From assembly GCA_963766445.1 (NCBI GenBank), contig CAVXZW010000015.1, forward strand, positions 1 to 64,000: DNA of 64,000 bases. The letters run 5' to 3'. Position numbers and translations under genes: made by a program. Under the pieces are notes generated by a model. That model made no database searches, was not told the DNA's origin, and saw nothing but the letters and a program-made list of their open reading frames with translations. This DNA comes from JAICYJ01 sp963766445 (GTDB taxonomy: Bacteria; Actinomycetota; Thermoleophilia; Gaiellales; JAICJC01). Positions 10,365 to 19,004 of the stretch are shown here, one piece after another (within the stretch, counting starts at the first letter, position 1; each line of letters begins with the position of its first letter).

Positions 10365-11344
10365 GCCTCCACTCCGCCGTCGGCCGACAGCCGCGAGATT
10401 CCCTCGACACCCTCGTAGACAACGGTGGCGACCTCGGTCTCGAGCACGCCGCCGGCATCGAGCACGCGTGCTCGGCCGGCCTCCACCGCCTCGGCCAGCG
10501 GGCTGGGATAGCCCGTCCACGGCTCGGCGATGGCGTGGTAGTAGCCGCGCCAGCCGCCGTAGACCATCCACAGCCAGACGACGGGGAACAGGGCGTGGTC
10601 GAACACCAGCCCGAACCCGCGCCGGGCGGCCGTGTCGGTGGTCGCCACCCAGCCCTCGCGCAGCTCGGTCAGGTAGTGCAGCGCGAAGCAGTTCGCCTCC
10701 GGCCCGAGCGCCCGGCGCACGTCCAGGTCGTTGAACTGCGGCCAGTCGTAGCGGTCGCCCTTGACGCCGAGCGTGCCGCCGCCGTTCTCGTCGACCTCCG
10801 CCTTCGCGGCCGGCACGTCGAACCGGTGCGCGGGCGAGATCGCCGCGACCGGGTGCATGCCCCAGTTGTAGTCGAACGGCATCGTGCCGACGTTCTCCAG
10901 CCGGTATGCGATCCGCAGCACCGGATCGTCGCCCGACAGGGTCAGCCGCCGCGTCCAGCGGGCGGGCGTGATCGGCGTGGTCAGGTCCAGCTCGAGCTCG
11001 ACGCCGGCGGGATCGTTGCGGGCGATCCGGTACGACGCGGCCGTCGTCCACAGCTCCCCCATGTAGGGCAGCTGGTCGCCGTAGCGGTTCGGCGACGGCG
11101 CGCCGCCCGGGAACGCCTCGTCCCATCCGCCCGGCCAGTGGTCGTCGAAGTTCGCGTGCAGCTCGGCCCGGTGCGGCTCGACGCGAGGCGAGTGCCACAG
11201 CAGGTCGCGGTCGCCGCGCTTGTCGATCAGGCGCAGGATCTTGCCGCCCAGCTCCGGCAGGACGTCCACCGCCAGCCGGGCGTTCTCGAGCCGCACGGTG
11301 CGCAGGCCGTGGTACTGCCACCGGTCGTCGATGCGGGCGCCCAT
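10361..11344 (-). CDS. Aldose 1-epimerase-like (mutarotase fold) protein
   Basis: A 327-residue galactose-mutarotase-like beta-sandwich protein. Diagnostic features are RLENARLAVDVLPELGGKIL at the N-terminus, FDYNWGMHPV with a histidine in the position of the mutarotase catalytic region, and an acidic C-terminal half. It lacks a signal peptide. The likely role is to equilibrate sugar anomers or to recognise a modified sugar. The start at 11344 overlaps the SDR stop by one base, and its own stop overlaps the SMP-30 start, so it is tightly coupled in the operon. The substrate is not inferable. Confidence 0.78.
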   Translation of the reverse strand: MGARIDDRWQYHGLRTVRLENARLAVDVLPELGGKILRLIDKRGDRDLLWHSPRVEPHRAELHANFDDHWPGGWDEAFPGGAPSPNRYGDQLPYMGELWTTAASYRIARNDPAGVELELDLTTPITPARWTRRLTLSGDDPVLRIAYRLENVGTMPFDYNWGMHPVAAISPAHRFDVPAAKAEVDENGGGTLGVKGDRYDWPQFNDLDVRRALGPEANCFALHYLTELREGWVATTDTAARRGFGLVFDHALFPVVWLWMVYGGWRGYYHAIAEPWTGYPSPLAEAVEAGRARVLDAGGVLETEVATVVYEGVEGISRLSADGGVEA

Positions 11345-12114
11345 CAGTAGCAGGTGGCCAGCAGGCCGCCGTCGACGACAAGGGGCTGGCCGCTCATGAA
11401 CGACGCGTCGTCGCCGGCCAGGAACACGGCCGTGCGGGCGATCTCACGCGGTGCCGCGATTCGTTCCAGCGGATACTCGGCGCTGACCTGCGCGCGCAGC
11501 GCGGCCGGGTCGTCGGCCGTGTCGAAGTAGGCCTGCACCAGCGGGGTGTCGATGTCGCCGGGGCAGATCGCGTTGCAGCGGATGCCGTCGCGGCCGTACT
11601 GCACGGCCGTGGCGCGGGTGATGCCGAGCACGCCGCCCTTGGCGGCGCAGTACGCGGCCAGGATGCCGTCGCCGACCAGGCCCAGGATGGAGGCGATGTT
11701 GACGATCGAACCGCCGCCCGCCGGGCGCATCACGCGCACCGCGTGCTTGCAGCCGAAGAACACGCCCTTCAGGTTGACGGCGAGGATGCGGTCGAGCTGC
11801 TCCTCGGTAGTCTCGGCCAGCTCCTGCTCGATCTGCACCGCCGCGTTGTTGACCATCACGTGCAGGCCGCCGTGAAGCTCGACGGCGCGCGCGACCAGCG
11901 CCTCCACCTCCGCCTCGCGGGAGACGTCGGCGTGCAGGTACTCGCCGATCCCCGACATCGTCGCGGCACCGGCCGCGTCGTCGACGTCGCAGCCCAGCAC
12001 CAGCGCCCCCTCGGCGGCGAACTCGCGGGCGATGGCCTGGCCCAGGCCCGAGCCGACGCCCGTCACCACCGCGCTGCGCCCCTCCAGGGACCGCGGCCGC
12101 ATCTCAGTAGCCAT
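11344..12114 (-). CDS. Short-chain dehydrogenase/reductase (SDR)
   Basis: Classical NAD(P)-dependent oxidoreductase, 256 residues. It shows TGVGSGLGQA (cofactor loop), NNAA, the catalytic serine in NIASILG and the Y-x-x-x-K as YCAAKGG. It ends with the C-terminal SGQPLVVDGG typical of the family. The ATG at 12114 follows GAGGAGG by about eight bases, deciding the start over ATG 12102, and overlaps the end of the nucleotidyltransferase gene by 11 bases. In this operon it could oxidise the free sugar to a lactone, the step before SMP-30. A second SDR of the same class lies at 13981. Confidence 0.9.
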   Translation of the reverse strand: MATEMRPRSLEGRSAVVTGVGSGLGQAIAREFAAEGALVLGCDVDDAAGAATMSGIGEYLHADVSREAEVEALVARAVELHGGLHVMVNNAAVQIEQELAETTEEQLDRILAVNLKGVFFGCKHAVRVMRPAGGGSIVNIASILGLVGDGILAAYCAAKGGVLGITRATAVQYGRDGIRCNAICPGDIDTPLVQAYFDTADDPAALRAQVSAEYPLERIAAPREIARTAVFLAGDDASFMSGQPLVVDGGLLATCY

Positions 12115-12878
12115 GCCGTTCCACCTCCTCGGGATCCTCGTACCATCGAACCTTGTCGCCGACGCGCGCGCGCAGCTTCCACTTCGAGCCCTTCGGCTCG
12201 TCCTCCATGGCGCGCTCGACCGCGGCCAGCCGCTGGACGATCAGGTCGCGCTCGCCGTCGTTGAGCGGTGCGTCGCCGACCCCCTCTCGCAGCTTCTCGA
12301 GGTTGAGCTGCAGTGTCCGGTAGAGCCCCCAGTCGCGCGCGCACAGGCGTGCCACCCAGGCCGCGTTGATGGCTCCGTCGTCGTGCGTGCCAACCTCCAG
12401 GGCCAGGAGCAGCGCGTAGGCGTCGTTTCGGTCCTTCTCGTTCAGCCTCACGATCTGGAGCTTCGTCAGCAGCAGGTCGGCGGCGGGCAGGGTCAGCGGC
12501 ACGACGTCCAGCCGCTCGGCGATCGGCAGCGTATGGCACATCTCGAAGCGTGCCCACGAACACATCCAGCTGGCGATTGTTCGGCTCGTCGTAGAACAGC
12601 AGCCGGCGGGCGCCGTGCATGCGGTTGAACATCTGGTTGGGCTCGTAGCCCTGCTCGGCCAGGCTCTGCGCGAGCTGGCGGCCGTGGCGCGAGTCGGTGA
12701 CCAGGTCGATGTCGTTGTACTCGCGCGCCAGCTCGGGTGGATAGGCGGCCGCGGCCACCAGCCGGATCCCGAGGCCGCCCAGCAATCGCACCGGAATCCC
12801 CTGGGCCTCGAGCACATCCGACAGCCGCCGGCTCTCCTCGATCACGTCCGGCAGGATCCGGGAGCCGTTGACGCTCAC
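12104..12878 (-). CDS. Nucleotidyltransferase-fold protein (one-base frameshift)
   Basis: Small nucleotidyltransferase-like protein, about 257 residues once the frame is repaired. It starts at GTG 12878, which overlaps the LacI stop as GTGA. The N-terminal part shows LLGGLGIRL, YNDIDLVTD and RQLDVFVG, matching the G-G / D-x-D / D pattern of the minimal nucleotidyltransferase fold. The frame is then broken near 12546-12550, where one extra base lies in CACGCTTCGAG. It continues as FEMCHTLPIAERLDVVPLTL and LLLTKLQIVRLNEKD, a conserved continuation that I recognise from actinobacterial homologues. Function is unknown. Its place inside a sugar-acid operon is unusual. Confidence 0.75.
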
Positions 12879-13913
12879 GCCGATCCCCGGATGCGCAGCT
12901 CGACCGGCAGCATCACGTGGCGCCGCTTGATCGCAACACCGTCGAGATGGTCGATCAGCAGCTGCGCTGCCTCGCAGCCCATCTCGTAGCCCGGCACGTG
13001 CACGGTGGTGAGCGGCGGCTCGACGAACTCGGCGAACGCGAAGTCGTTGAACCCGGTGACGGCGAGGTCCTGGGGGACGCGCAAACCGCGCGCGCGGGCC
13101 TGCCGCATGGCGCCGATCGCGAGCAGGTCGTTGCCGCCCATGATGGCGGTGGGCGGATCGGCCATGGACAGGAGGCGGTCGACCATGGTCGCGGCCACGG
13201 CGGTATCCCAGGTGCCCTCGAACAGCTCGAGTGCGCGGTCGACGGCGATGCCGGCGGCAGCCAGCGCGTCGTGGTAGCCGCGGTGGCGCTGCTCGAGCAT
13301 CGGCCAGGGCTGGTGCGCCGCGATGAACGCGATCCGGCGGTGCCCGCGCTCGATCAGGTGCTCGGCCAGCCGCCGCGCGCCGGCGCGGTTGTCCGCCCGC
13401 ACCGACATCGTCGCCGCGCCGCCGCGTGGCTCCTCGAGCAGCACCACCGGCACGTGCAGCTCGGCCGCCCGCGCCGGATACCAGGCACGTTGCTCGCGCG
13501 GGCCGGACAAGAAACAGGAGCGCGCCGTCCACGCGCGACTCCAGCACGGGCTTAAGCAGGCCGCTGTCGGGCGGCCCCGGCCGGCCGGCATGGATCAGCA
13601 CGCTGTAGCCGCGGTCGCGCGCGACATCGCCGACGCCCGCGATCACCTGATCGGTCATCGGGTCGGCGAGGTAGCGCGCGCCCTCGTCGAGCAGCAGGAA
13701 TCCGATCGTGGCGGTGCGGGCCGAGCGCAGCCCGCGGGCAGTCAGGTTGGGGTGATAGCCGAGCTCGGCCATCGCCTCCTCGATCCGCAGCCGCGTCACC
13801 TCGGACATCTGCCGCAGACGATTGTTGACCAGGTTGGAAACGGTCTGCACCGATACGCCGGAGTGCTCGGCCACGTCGCGCATCGTGGGCCGTCTGCGAA
13901 TCGTGCCCGTCAT
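12875..13913 (-). CDS. LacI-family transcriptional regulator (one-base frameshift)
   Basis: DNA-binding repressor of about 345 residues. The N-terminal helix-turn-helix is clear: TMRDVAEHSGVSVQTVSNLV, followed by hinge-region residues. The periplasmic-binding-protein-like effector domain follows and contains GYSVLIHAG and TGFNDFAFAEFVEPPLTTVH. The frame breaks near 13508-13512, where one extra T in TTTCTTGTCC separates DGALLFL from SGPREQRAWYPARA. It is the first gene of the minus-strand operon. The palindromes listed at 13927, 15657, 23063 and 23168 have the inverted-repeat form with a central CG that LacI-family proteins bind, so it probably regulates itself and the surrounding operons. Confidence 0.88.
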
Positions 13914-13926
13914 CCACCCACTTTAC

Positions 13927-13937
13927 TTGATCGTCAA
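13927..13937. promoter_or_regulatory. Putative LacI operator, short variant
   Basis: TTGATCGTCAA lies between the divergent LacI operon and the SDR gene at 13981. It has the same half-sites as the other three sites (TTGA and TCAA) but a spacer of three instead of four bases. It shares the flank TTTACTTGATCG with the site at 15657. The missing base may be another consensus error. Confidence 0.55.
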
Positions 13938-13980
13938 AGAGGGAGAGGATGGGCGCTCCCATATCGAAAGGAATGGACAC

Positions 13981-14752
13981 GTGCGCATGCAGGACAAGGT
14001 CTGCGTCGTCACCGGCGCGGGAACGGGCATCGGACAGGGCGATCGCCGAGCGCCTGGCGGGCGAGGGGGCGCTCACGCTGTGCGCTGACATCGACCCCGA
14101 CGGCGCGCAGGCGACAGCCGCGGGCATCGAGGCGGCGGGCGGGCGGGCCGAGGCGCACGTCTGCGACGTCTCCGACGCCGACCAGGTGGAGGCCGTGATG
14201 GCGGCCGCCGAGCGGCAGGGCGGCCCGCACGCGATCGTGTCGAACGCCGCCGTCCAGTACGAGCGGACGGTCGAGGACACGCCTCCCGACGACTGGGACA
14301 TGGTGCTGGGCGTGAACCTGAAGGGCGTGTACCTGTGCGCCCGTGCCGCCATTCCCCGCATGCGGGCGCTGGGCGGCGGCTCGATCGTGAACATGGCGTC
14401 GGTGAACGGGTTCTGGGTCGAGCCCGCCCTGGGCGCGTACTGCGCCGCCAAGGGCGCGGTCATCAACCTGACGCGGTCGATCGCGCTCGAGAACGGGCGC
14501 TACGGCATCCGCTGCAACTGCATCTGCCCCGGCTACATCGATACCGGCATGGCGCAGCGGTACTTCGAGATCCAGGACGACCCCGACGCCGCCCGCGCCG
14601 AGGCCGGCCGCATGCACGCGCTGGGCCGGATCGGAGGGCCCGAGGAGGTCGCGGCGGTGGCGCTGTTCCTCTGCTCGGACGAGTCCAGCTTCTGCACCGC
14701 GGCCCCGTTCATCGCCGACGGCGGGCTCAGCGCCGGCGTGCCAATGGCCTAA
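13981..14752 (+). CDS. SDR family oxidoreductase (one-base frameshift)
   Basis: Second classical short-chain dehydrogenase, about 256 residues after repair. It reads VRMQDKVCVVTGAGTGIGQ, is broken at 14037-14039 by one extra G in a GGG run, and continues AIAERLAGEGALTLCADIDP. The catalytic set is present: NMASVNGF (Ser), YCAAKGA (Tyr and Lys) and NCICPGYIDT. The start may be GTG 13981 or ATG 13987. It is transcribed divergently from the LacI operon across the operator-like site at 13927 and overlaps the end of the convergent U32-like gene by four bases. It is a probable sugar or sugar-acid dehydrogenase of the regulon. Confidence 0.85.
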
Positions 14753-15633
14753 CTCAGGTCGGGCGAGAGCTCGCGCAGCAACCGCTCCGCCAGCGCCGCG
14801 CGGCGCACCTTCTCGCGCGCCTGGGCGATCGCCACCTCCTCGAGGTGGATGCCGCTGGGATACACGGAGCGGGCGTTTCGCAGGCCAAACTTGAGGTGCA
14901 CGGGTGCGGCGACCCGCACGATGTCGGGCACCTCGTAGCTGCGCACGAAGCCGCCCAGGTCGTCGGGCGACTCGACGTAGAGGTCGAGCGGCCGCTCCGT
15001 CACCCGGCGCATCGCCGCCAGCATGCCAATGCTGAGGTCGGTGGCGACGTTGATGGTGTCGGCGCCGAGCCGGTCATAGAGCGCGGCGGTGGCGGGGTTG
15101 GCGGCGCACAGCACGGCGGAGGTCTTGAACCGCAGATCGGACGGCAGCGACCCCGAGGCCCGCAGCCGCGCGAGCACGTCGAGCACGCCGATGTCTCCCA
15201 CCAGCAGGCTGCGGATGCCGTGCGCGCAGGCGCGGGCGGCCTCGGCCAGGCAGGCCTTGACCGCCTCCGCCCCACGGGCCACGCCGGCCGCCGCCTCGGT
15301 CACCAGCGCCTGCCCGCCGGTGTCCCAACCGCCGCGGGGCCCCAGGAACAGGCACACCTCGACGACCCGGTCGTGGCCGAGCGCCGCCATCTCATCCAGC
15401 TCCTCGTCTGACAGCATCATCACACCTGAGCCCTGCGACACCCGCTGCACGCCGACGCCCTGCCGGTCGGCCTCGTCCAGCACCGCGCGCAGCACGCGCG
15501 GGCCTTCGACGCTGGCGATCTCGATGCGATGGCGGCGGCCGTCCTGGAACCGCCCGCCCGACTCCGGCCAGTTCCGCGCCGGCGGGCTCAGTCCCACCTC
15601 AGCCAGCATCGCCGAGAGCTGCTCGCTGTCCAC
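14749..15633 (-). CDS. U32-peptidase-like TIM-barrel protein
   Basis: A 294-residue soluble protein. The middle and C-terminus (LRFKTSAVLCAANPATAALY, LGADTINVATDLS, PLDLYVESPDDLGGF, HLKFGLRNARSVYPSGIHLE) resemble proteins labelled U32-family peptidases, an alpha/beta barrel group that includes collagenase-like and ubiquinone or tRNA hydroxylation proteins. The typical U32 signature with two cysteines is not obvious, so peptidase activity is doubtful. The start is GTG 15633. It lies six bases after a TAGACT hexamer with TTGAAC 17 bases further upstream, which predicts a leaderless transcript. The -35 overlaps the operator at 15657, so it is probably under the LacI protein. Confidence 0.6.
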   Translation of the reverse strand: MDSEQLSAMLAEVGLSPPARNWPESGGRFQDGRRHRIEIASVEGPRVLRAVLDEADRQGVGVQRVSQGSGVMMLSDEELDEMAALGHDRVVEVCLFLGPRGGWDTGGQALVTEAAAGVARGAEAVKACLAEAARACAHGIRSLLVGDIGVLDVLARLRASGSLPSDLRFKTSAVLCAANPATAALYDRLGADTINVATDLSIGMLAAMRRVTERPLDLYVESPDDLGGFVRSYEVPDIVRVAAPVHLKFGLRNARSVYPSGIHLEEVAIAQAREKVRRAALAERLLRELSPDLS

Positions 15634-15639
15634 CGGACC

Positions 15640-15668
15640 AGTCTAGTGTGGTTTACTTGATCGTTCAA
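15640..15668 (-). promoter_or_regulatory. Promoter of the U32-like gene (TTGAAC-N17-TAGACT)
   Basis: On the minus strand TTGAAC (15663-15668), a spacer of exactly 17 bases and TAGACT (15640-15645) precede GTG 15633 by six bases, a layout expected for a leaderless start. The -35 hexamer is part of the palindrome at 15657-15668, so repressor binding would block it directly. Confidence 0.65.
15657..15668. promoter_or_regulatory. Putative LacI operator TTGATCGTTCAA
   Basis: A 12-bp site with inverted half-sites TTGA/TCAA and a central CG, between the divergent U32-like and M20 genes. Its last base is the A of the M20 ATG. Nine bases upstream on the plus strand is TCTAGT (15642-15647), a weak -10, the same spacing as in the two promoters at 23084 and 23153. 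Confidence 0.7.
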
Positions 15669-16897
15669 TGTGGAGCGCCGAGCGCACCGACGAGTGGCTC
15701 CGCAGCCACCGCGAGGATCTGGTCGAGCTGACCCGCGAGCTGGTCGCGTTCGCCAGCGAGAACCGCCCGCCGGATGGGAACGAAGGGCCCTGCCAGGAGC
15801 TGGTTGCGGCGCGCCTGCACGAGGCCGGCGCCGAGGTCGACGTGTTCCGGCCGGACGAGGTCGAGGCCGCGGTCGCCGACCCGCTGTGGTGGCCGGGACG
15901 CAGCTACGAGGGCCGCCCATGCGTGGTCGGCCGCCGCAGCGGCGCGGGCGGCGGCCGCTCGCTGCTCCTGTCCGGACACGTCGACGTCGTGCCTGCGCTG
16001 GGCGAGGGAACGCACGGGTTCTGGGACGGGGACGTCGAGGACGGCCGCCTCTACGGCCGCGGCGCGTGGGACATGAAGGCCGGCGTCGCCTGCGCGCTGC
16101 ACGCGGCCCGCTGCCTCGCCGAGTGTCACGTCGCGCTGGCCGGCGACGTGATCGTCGAATCGGTGGTGGACGAGGAGTTCGGCGGCGCCAACGGCACGCT
16201 GGCGTCACGGCTGCGCGGGTACCACGCCGACGGCGCCGTGCTCTCGGAGCCCACCGGCATGACCGTCTGCCACGCCACCCGCGGCGGCATCCAGTACCGG
16301 CTGAACGTGGCGGGCGGCGCGCTGGGGATGGGATTCGAGGGCGACGGAGGGCCCGGCGCGCTGACCACGCTGGCCCGCATCTCGGCCGCGCTCGACGACC
16401 TTCCGCGCGACGCGCCGCTGCTCCAGTACCTGCTGAGCTCGGGCGAGGAGCTGCCGTGGGGCACGGCCGAGGGCCTGCCCGGCGACGGGGTGCTCGAGTT
16501 CTGGGCCGAGATCACCCCGGGCACGGATCGCGCCGCCGTGGACGCCGAGCTGCGGGCAGCCGTCGACGCCGTTGTCCCCGAGGGCATCGACGTGCACTGG
16601 GAGCAACGCACGCGGTTTCTGGAGGCGGCCGACGTCGGGGCCGAGAGCCCGATCGTGCAGCGCATGCGGGCCGCCCTGGGGACGCCGGACGCTGCCCCGG
16701 CGATGGCGCCGTTCGCCTGTGATGCGTTCATCTTCGCGGTCGACGCGACGCCGGTCGTGATCTGCGGGCCGCGCGGCGGCAACGCCCACGCACCGGACGA
16801 GTGGGTGCTGATCGACGACATGTACTCGCTCAGCGCGGCGTTCGTTCGGCTGGCGATCGACTGGTGCGGGGAGGTGGGGACCGATGAGCGCAACTGA
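15668..16897 (+). CDS. M20-family metallohydrolase (amidohydrolase/deacylase)
   Basis: Zinc-dependent amide hydrolase of the M20/ArgE/DapE group, 409 residues. Motifs: SGHVDVVPAL (first metal His and Asp), GRGAWDMKAG (bridging Asp) and VVDEEFGGANGT (catalytic Glu-Glu). A dimerisation insert follows, and the last metal histidine is in GGNAHAPDEW. Substrates of the family are N-acyl amino acids, small peptides or carbamoyl compounds. It begins at ATG 15668, which touches the operator, and leads an operon whose next gene overlaps it by 14 bases. In a sugar-acid regulon it might free a sugar acid from an amide conjugate; this is inference. Confidence 0.88.
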   Translation: MWSAERTDEWLRSHREDLVELTRELVAFASENRPPDGNEGPCQELVAARLHEAGAEVDVFRPDEVEAAVADPLWWPGRSYEGRPCVVGRRSGAGGGRSLLLSGHVDVVPALGEGTHGFWDGDVEDGRLYGRGAWDMKAGVACALHAARCLAECHVALAGDVIVESVVDEEFGGANGTLASRLRGYHADGAVLSEPTGMTVCHATRGGIQYRLNVAGGALGMGFEGDGGPGALTTLARISAALDDLPRDAPLLQYLLSSGEELPWGTAEGLPGDGVLEFWAEITPGTDRAAVDAELRAAVDAVVPEGIDVHWEQRTRFLEAADVGAESPIVQRMRAALGTPDAAPAMAPFACDAFIFAVDATPVVICGPRGGNAHAPDEWVLIDDMYSLSAAFVRLAIDWCGEVGTDERN

Positions 16898-17843
16898 GAT
16901 CGCCGCCGGCACCTGGCGGCTGGAGTCGCTGTTCGGCACGAGGTTCCTCTATCAGTACGTGGTCTCAGACGGCGACGAGGCGCTGATCGTCGACACCGGC
17001 GATACCACCACGCCGCGTGACGTGATCATGCCGGGGCTGCGGTCGCTCGGCATCGCCGCGGAGCAGGTCACGCTGGTCGTGGTCACCCATCCCGACCTCG
17101 ATCACCAGGGCGGGCTGGCCGGACTGCGCGAGCAGCTGCCGAACGCGATCGCGGCGTGCGGGTTCGCCGACCGCATGATGGTGTCGGAGCCGGAGCGGCT
17201 GGTCACCGACCGCTACGGCGCCTACCAGGCCGAGCACGGACTCGGCTACGGCCCCGCCGGCGAGTTGTGGATGCGGGCCAACTACGGCGCGCCCGCCCCG
17301 GTCGAGGTCGGACTGGCAGGCGGCGAGACGATCACGGTCGGCGACCGCCGGCTGGTGGTGCGCCACGCCCCCGGGCACTCCGCCGGGCACCTGATCGCCC
17401 ACGAGCCGGCCACCGGCCTGCTGCTGACCTCGGATGCGGTGCACGGGAGCATGTGCCCGGCCGCCGACGGCTCCCCCGCCCTGCCCCCGACCTACGAGGA
17501 CGTCGACCCCTACCTGGAGACGATCGACATGATCGAGATGCTGAACGCCCGGGAGATGCACTCCGGGCACTGGCCGGCCCGCACTGGGCCCGAGATCGGG
17601 GTCTTCCTGCGCGAGAGCCGCGAGTTCGTGGAGTGGATGGACGGCGCCCTGCTCGAGCGGCTGGAGACGCCGGCGACGCTCGAGCAGCTGTGCGTGCACG
17701 CCGACCAGCGACTGGGCCCGTTCGGCGCAGATCCGGTGAACCTCATGTTCGCGGTGTACGGCCACGTGCAGCGGCTGCTGCGAGGCGGCCGTGCCTGCAT
17801 CGTGCGCGCCGGCGAGCGCCCGCCGAGGTACCGGCTGCCATGA
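16884..17843 (+). CDS. Metallo-beta-lactamase-fold hydrolase with variant metal motif
   Basis: A 319-residue protein of the metallo-beta-lactamase fold. It has LIVDTGDTTT, VVTHPDLDHQGG, HAPGHSAGHL, LTSDAVHG and a C-terminal HSGHW. The usual H-x-H-x-D-H motif reads H-P-D-L-D-H, so the second histidine is aspartate; this variant occurs in some subfamilies and may alter metal preference. The C-terminal helical part (RESREFVEWMDGALLERLE) resembles that of glyoxalase II-like or thioesterase-like members. It overlaps the M20 stop by 14 bases and the next gene by four, so it is cotranslated. A hydrolytic step on a thioester, lactone or phosphate is possible. Confidence 0.8.
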   Translation: MSATEIAAGTWRLESLFGTRFLYQYVVSDGDEALIVDTGDTTTPRDVIMPGLRSLGIAAEQVTLVVVTHPDLDHQGGLAGLREQLPNAIAACGFADRMMVSEPERLVTDRYGAYQAEHGLGYGPAGELWMRANYGAPAPVEVGLAGGETITVGDRRLVVRHAPGHSAGHLIAHEPATGLLLTSDAVHGSMCPAADGSPALPPTYEDVDPYLETIDMIEMLNAREMHSGHWPARTGPEIGVFLRESREFVEWMDGALLERLETPATLEQLCVHADQRLGPFGADPVNLMFAVYGHVQRLLRGGRACIVRAGERPPRYRLP

Positions 17844-19004
17844 AGATCACAGCGATCGACACGGTCGTCGTTCACGCGGAGATGCGCAACTGGGTGTTCG
17901 TCAAGGTGAGCACCGACGAGGGGCTGGTCGGGTGGGGCGAGTCGACCGTCGAGTGGAAGACGCGCGCGGTGGTCGGATGCATCGAGGACTACCGCACGCT
18001 GCTCGTCGGCGAGGACCCCCGCCGGGTCGAGCACATCTGGCAGATGATGTACCGACAGCACTTCTTCCGGCCGGGCATGGTCGAGTGCTCGGCGATGAGC
18101 GGGATCGAGCACGCCTGCTGGGACATCGCCGGCAAGGCGCTGGGCGCCCCGGTGCACCAGCTGCTCGGGGGCGCCGTGCGCGACACGGTGCGGCTGTACG
18201 ACCACCTCGGCGGCGGCGAGATGGTCTCGGTCTACCACACCCTCTCGGCGGAGGAGGCCCGGGAGAAGATCCGCGAATCGCTCGAGCTCGGGTTCGACGC
18301 GATCAAACTGGAGGTCGTGATCCCCCGCACCGGCCGCGTCGACGGCATCGAGGCGCTGCGCCACGCGGACAGCGTGATGGCGGCGGTGCGCGACGAGGCC
18401 GGCGACGGCGTCGAGCTGATGGTCGACATGCACGGCCGCTGCTCGCCGATGATGGCTGTGCAGTACTTCACGGTGCTGGAGCCGTACCGGCCCTGGTTCT
18501 TCGAGGAGCCGTGCCCGCCCGAGCATCCCCATTCGATGGCCGAGCTGGCACGCCGCACGACGGTGCCGATCGCAACCGGAGAGCGCCTCTGCACGCGTCA
18601 CCCGTTTCGTGAGCTGCTCGAGCTGGGCGCCTGCTCGGTGCTGCAGCCCGACGCGGTGCACTGCGGCGGCATCTCCGAGCTGCGCCGGATCGCGGCCATG
18701 GGCGAGGCTTACCACGCCGCGCTGGCCCCGCACTCGTCGACCGGGCCGATCGGCCACGCCGCCTCGATGCACGTCGCGTTCGCGACGCCGAACTTCCTGA
18801 TCCAGGAGACCTGGCGGGCGGACGTCCCTTGGCGCTTCGACGTGCTCTCCCAGACGCTGCCGTTCGAGGGATCGACCGCCCAGCTCCCGACCGCGCCCGG
18901 CCTCGGCATCGACGTCGACGAAAAGCGAGGCCGCGAAGCATCCGTTCCAGCAGGAGCCGCTGATGCGCTACTTCCATCCCGACGGCTCGGTGGCGGACTG
19001 GTGA
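17840..19004 (+). CDS. Enolase-superfamily dehydratase, D-galactonate dehydratase-like (one-base frameshift)
   Basis: Mandelate-racemase-type member of the enolase superfamily, about 388 residues once repaired. It has the capping domain, then VDMHGRCSP (metal Asp and acid/base His), FFEEPCPPE and ATGERLC (metal glutamates) and LAPHSSTGP (catalytic His). This set matches D-galactonate and mannonate dehydratases, which form 2-keto-3-deoxy acids. Near 18921-18926 one extra base shifts the frame. The true end reads EAAKHPFQQEPLMRYFHPDG and closes with VADW and TGA at 19002-19004. Without repair the frame runs into the next gene, giving a false fusion. It starts at ATG 17840, overlapping the previous stop (ATGA). 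Confidence 0.88.

Noticed and set aside
9534..11381. A 615-codon frame suggesting a larger SMP-30 fusion protein
   Set aside because: Only the part from 10364 onward is SMP-30; the rest overlaps the mutarotase-like gene in another frame and has arginine-rich shadow composition.
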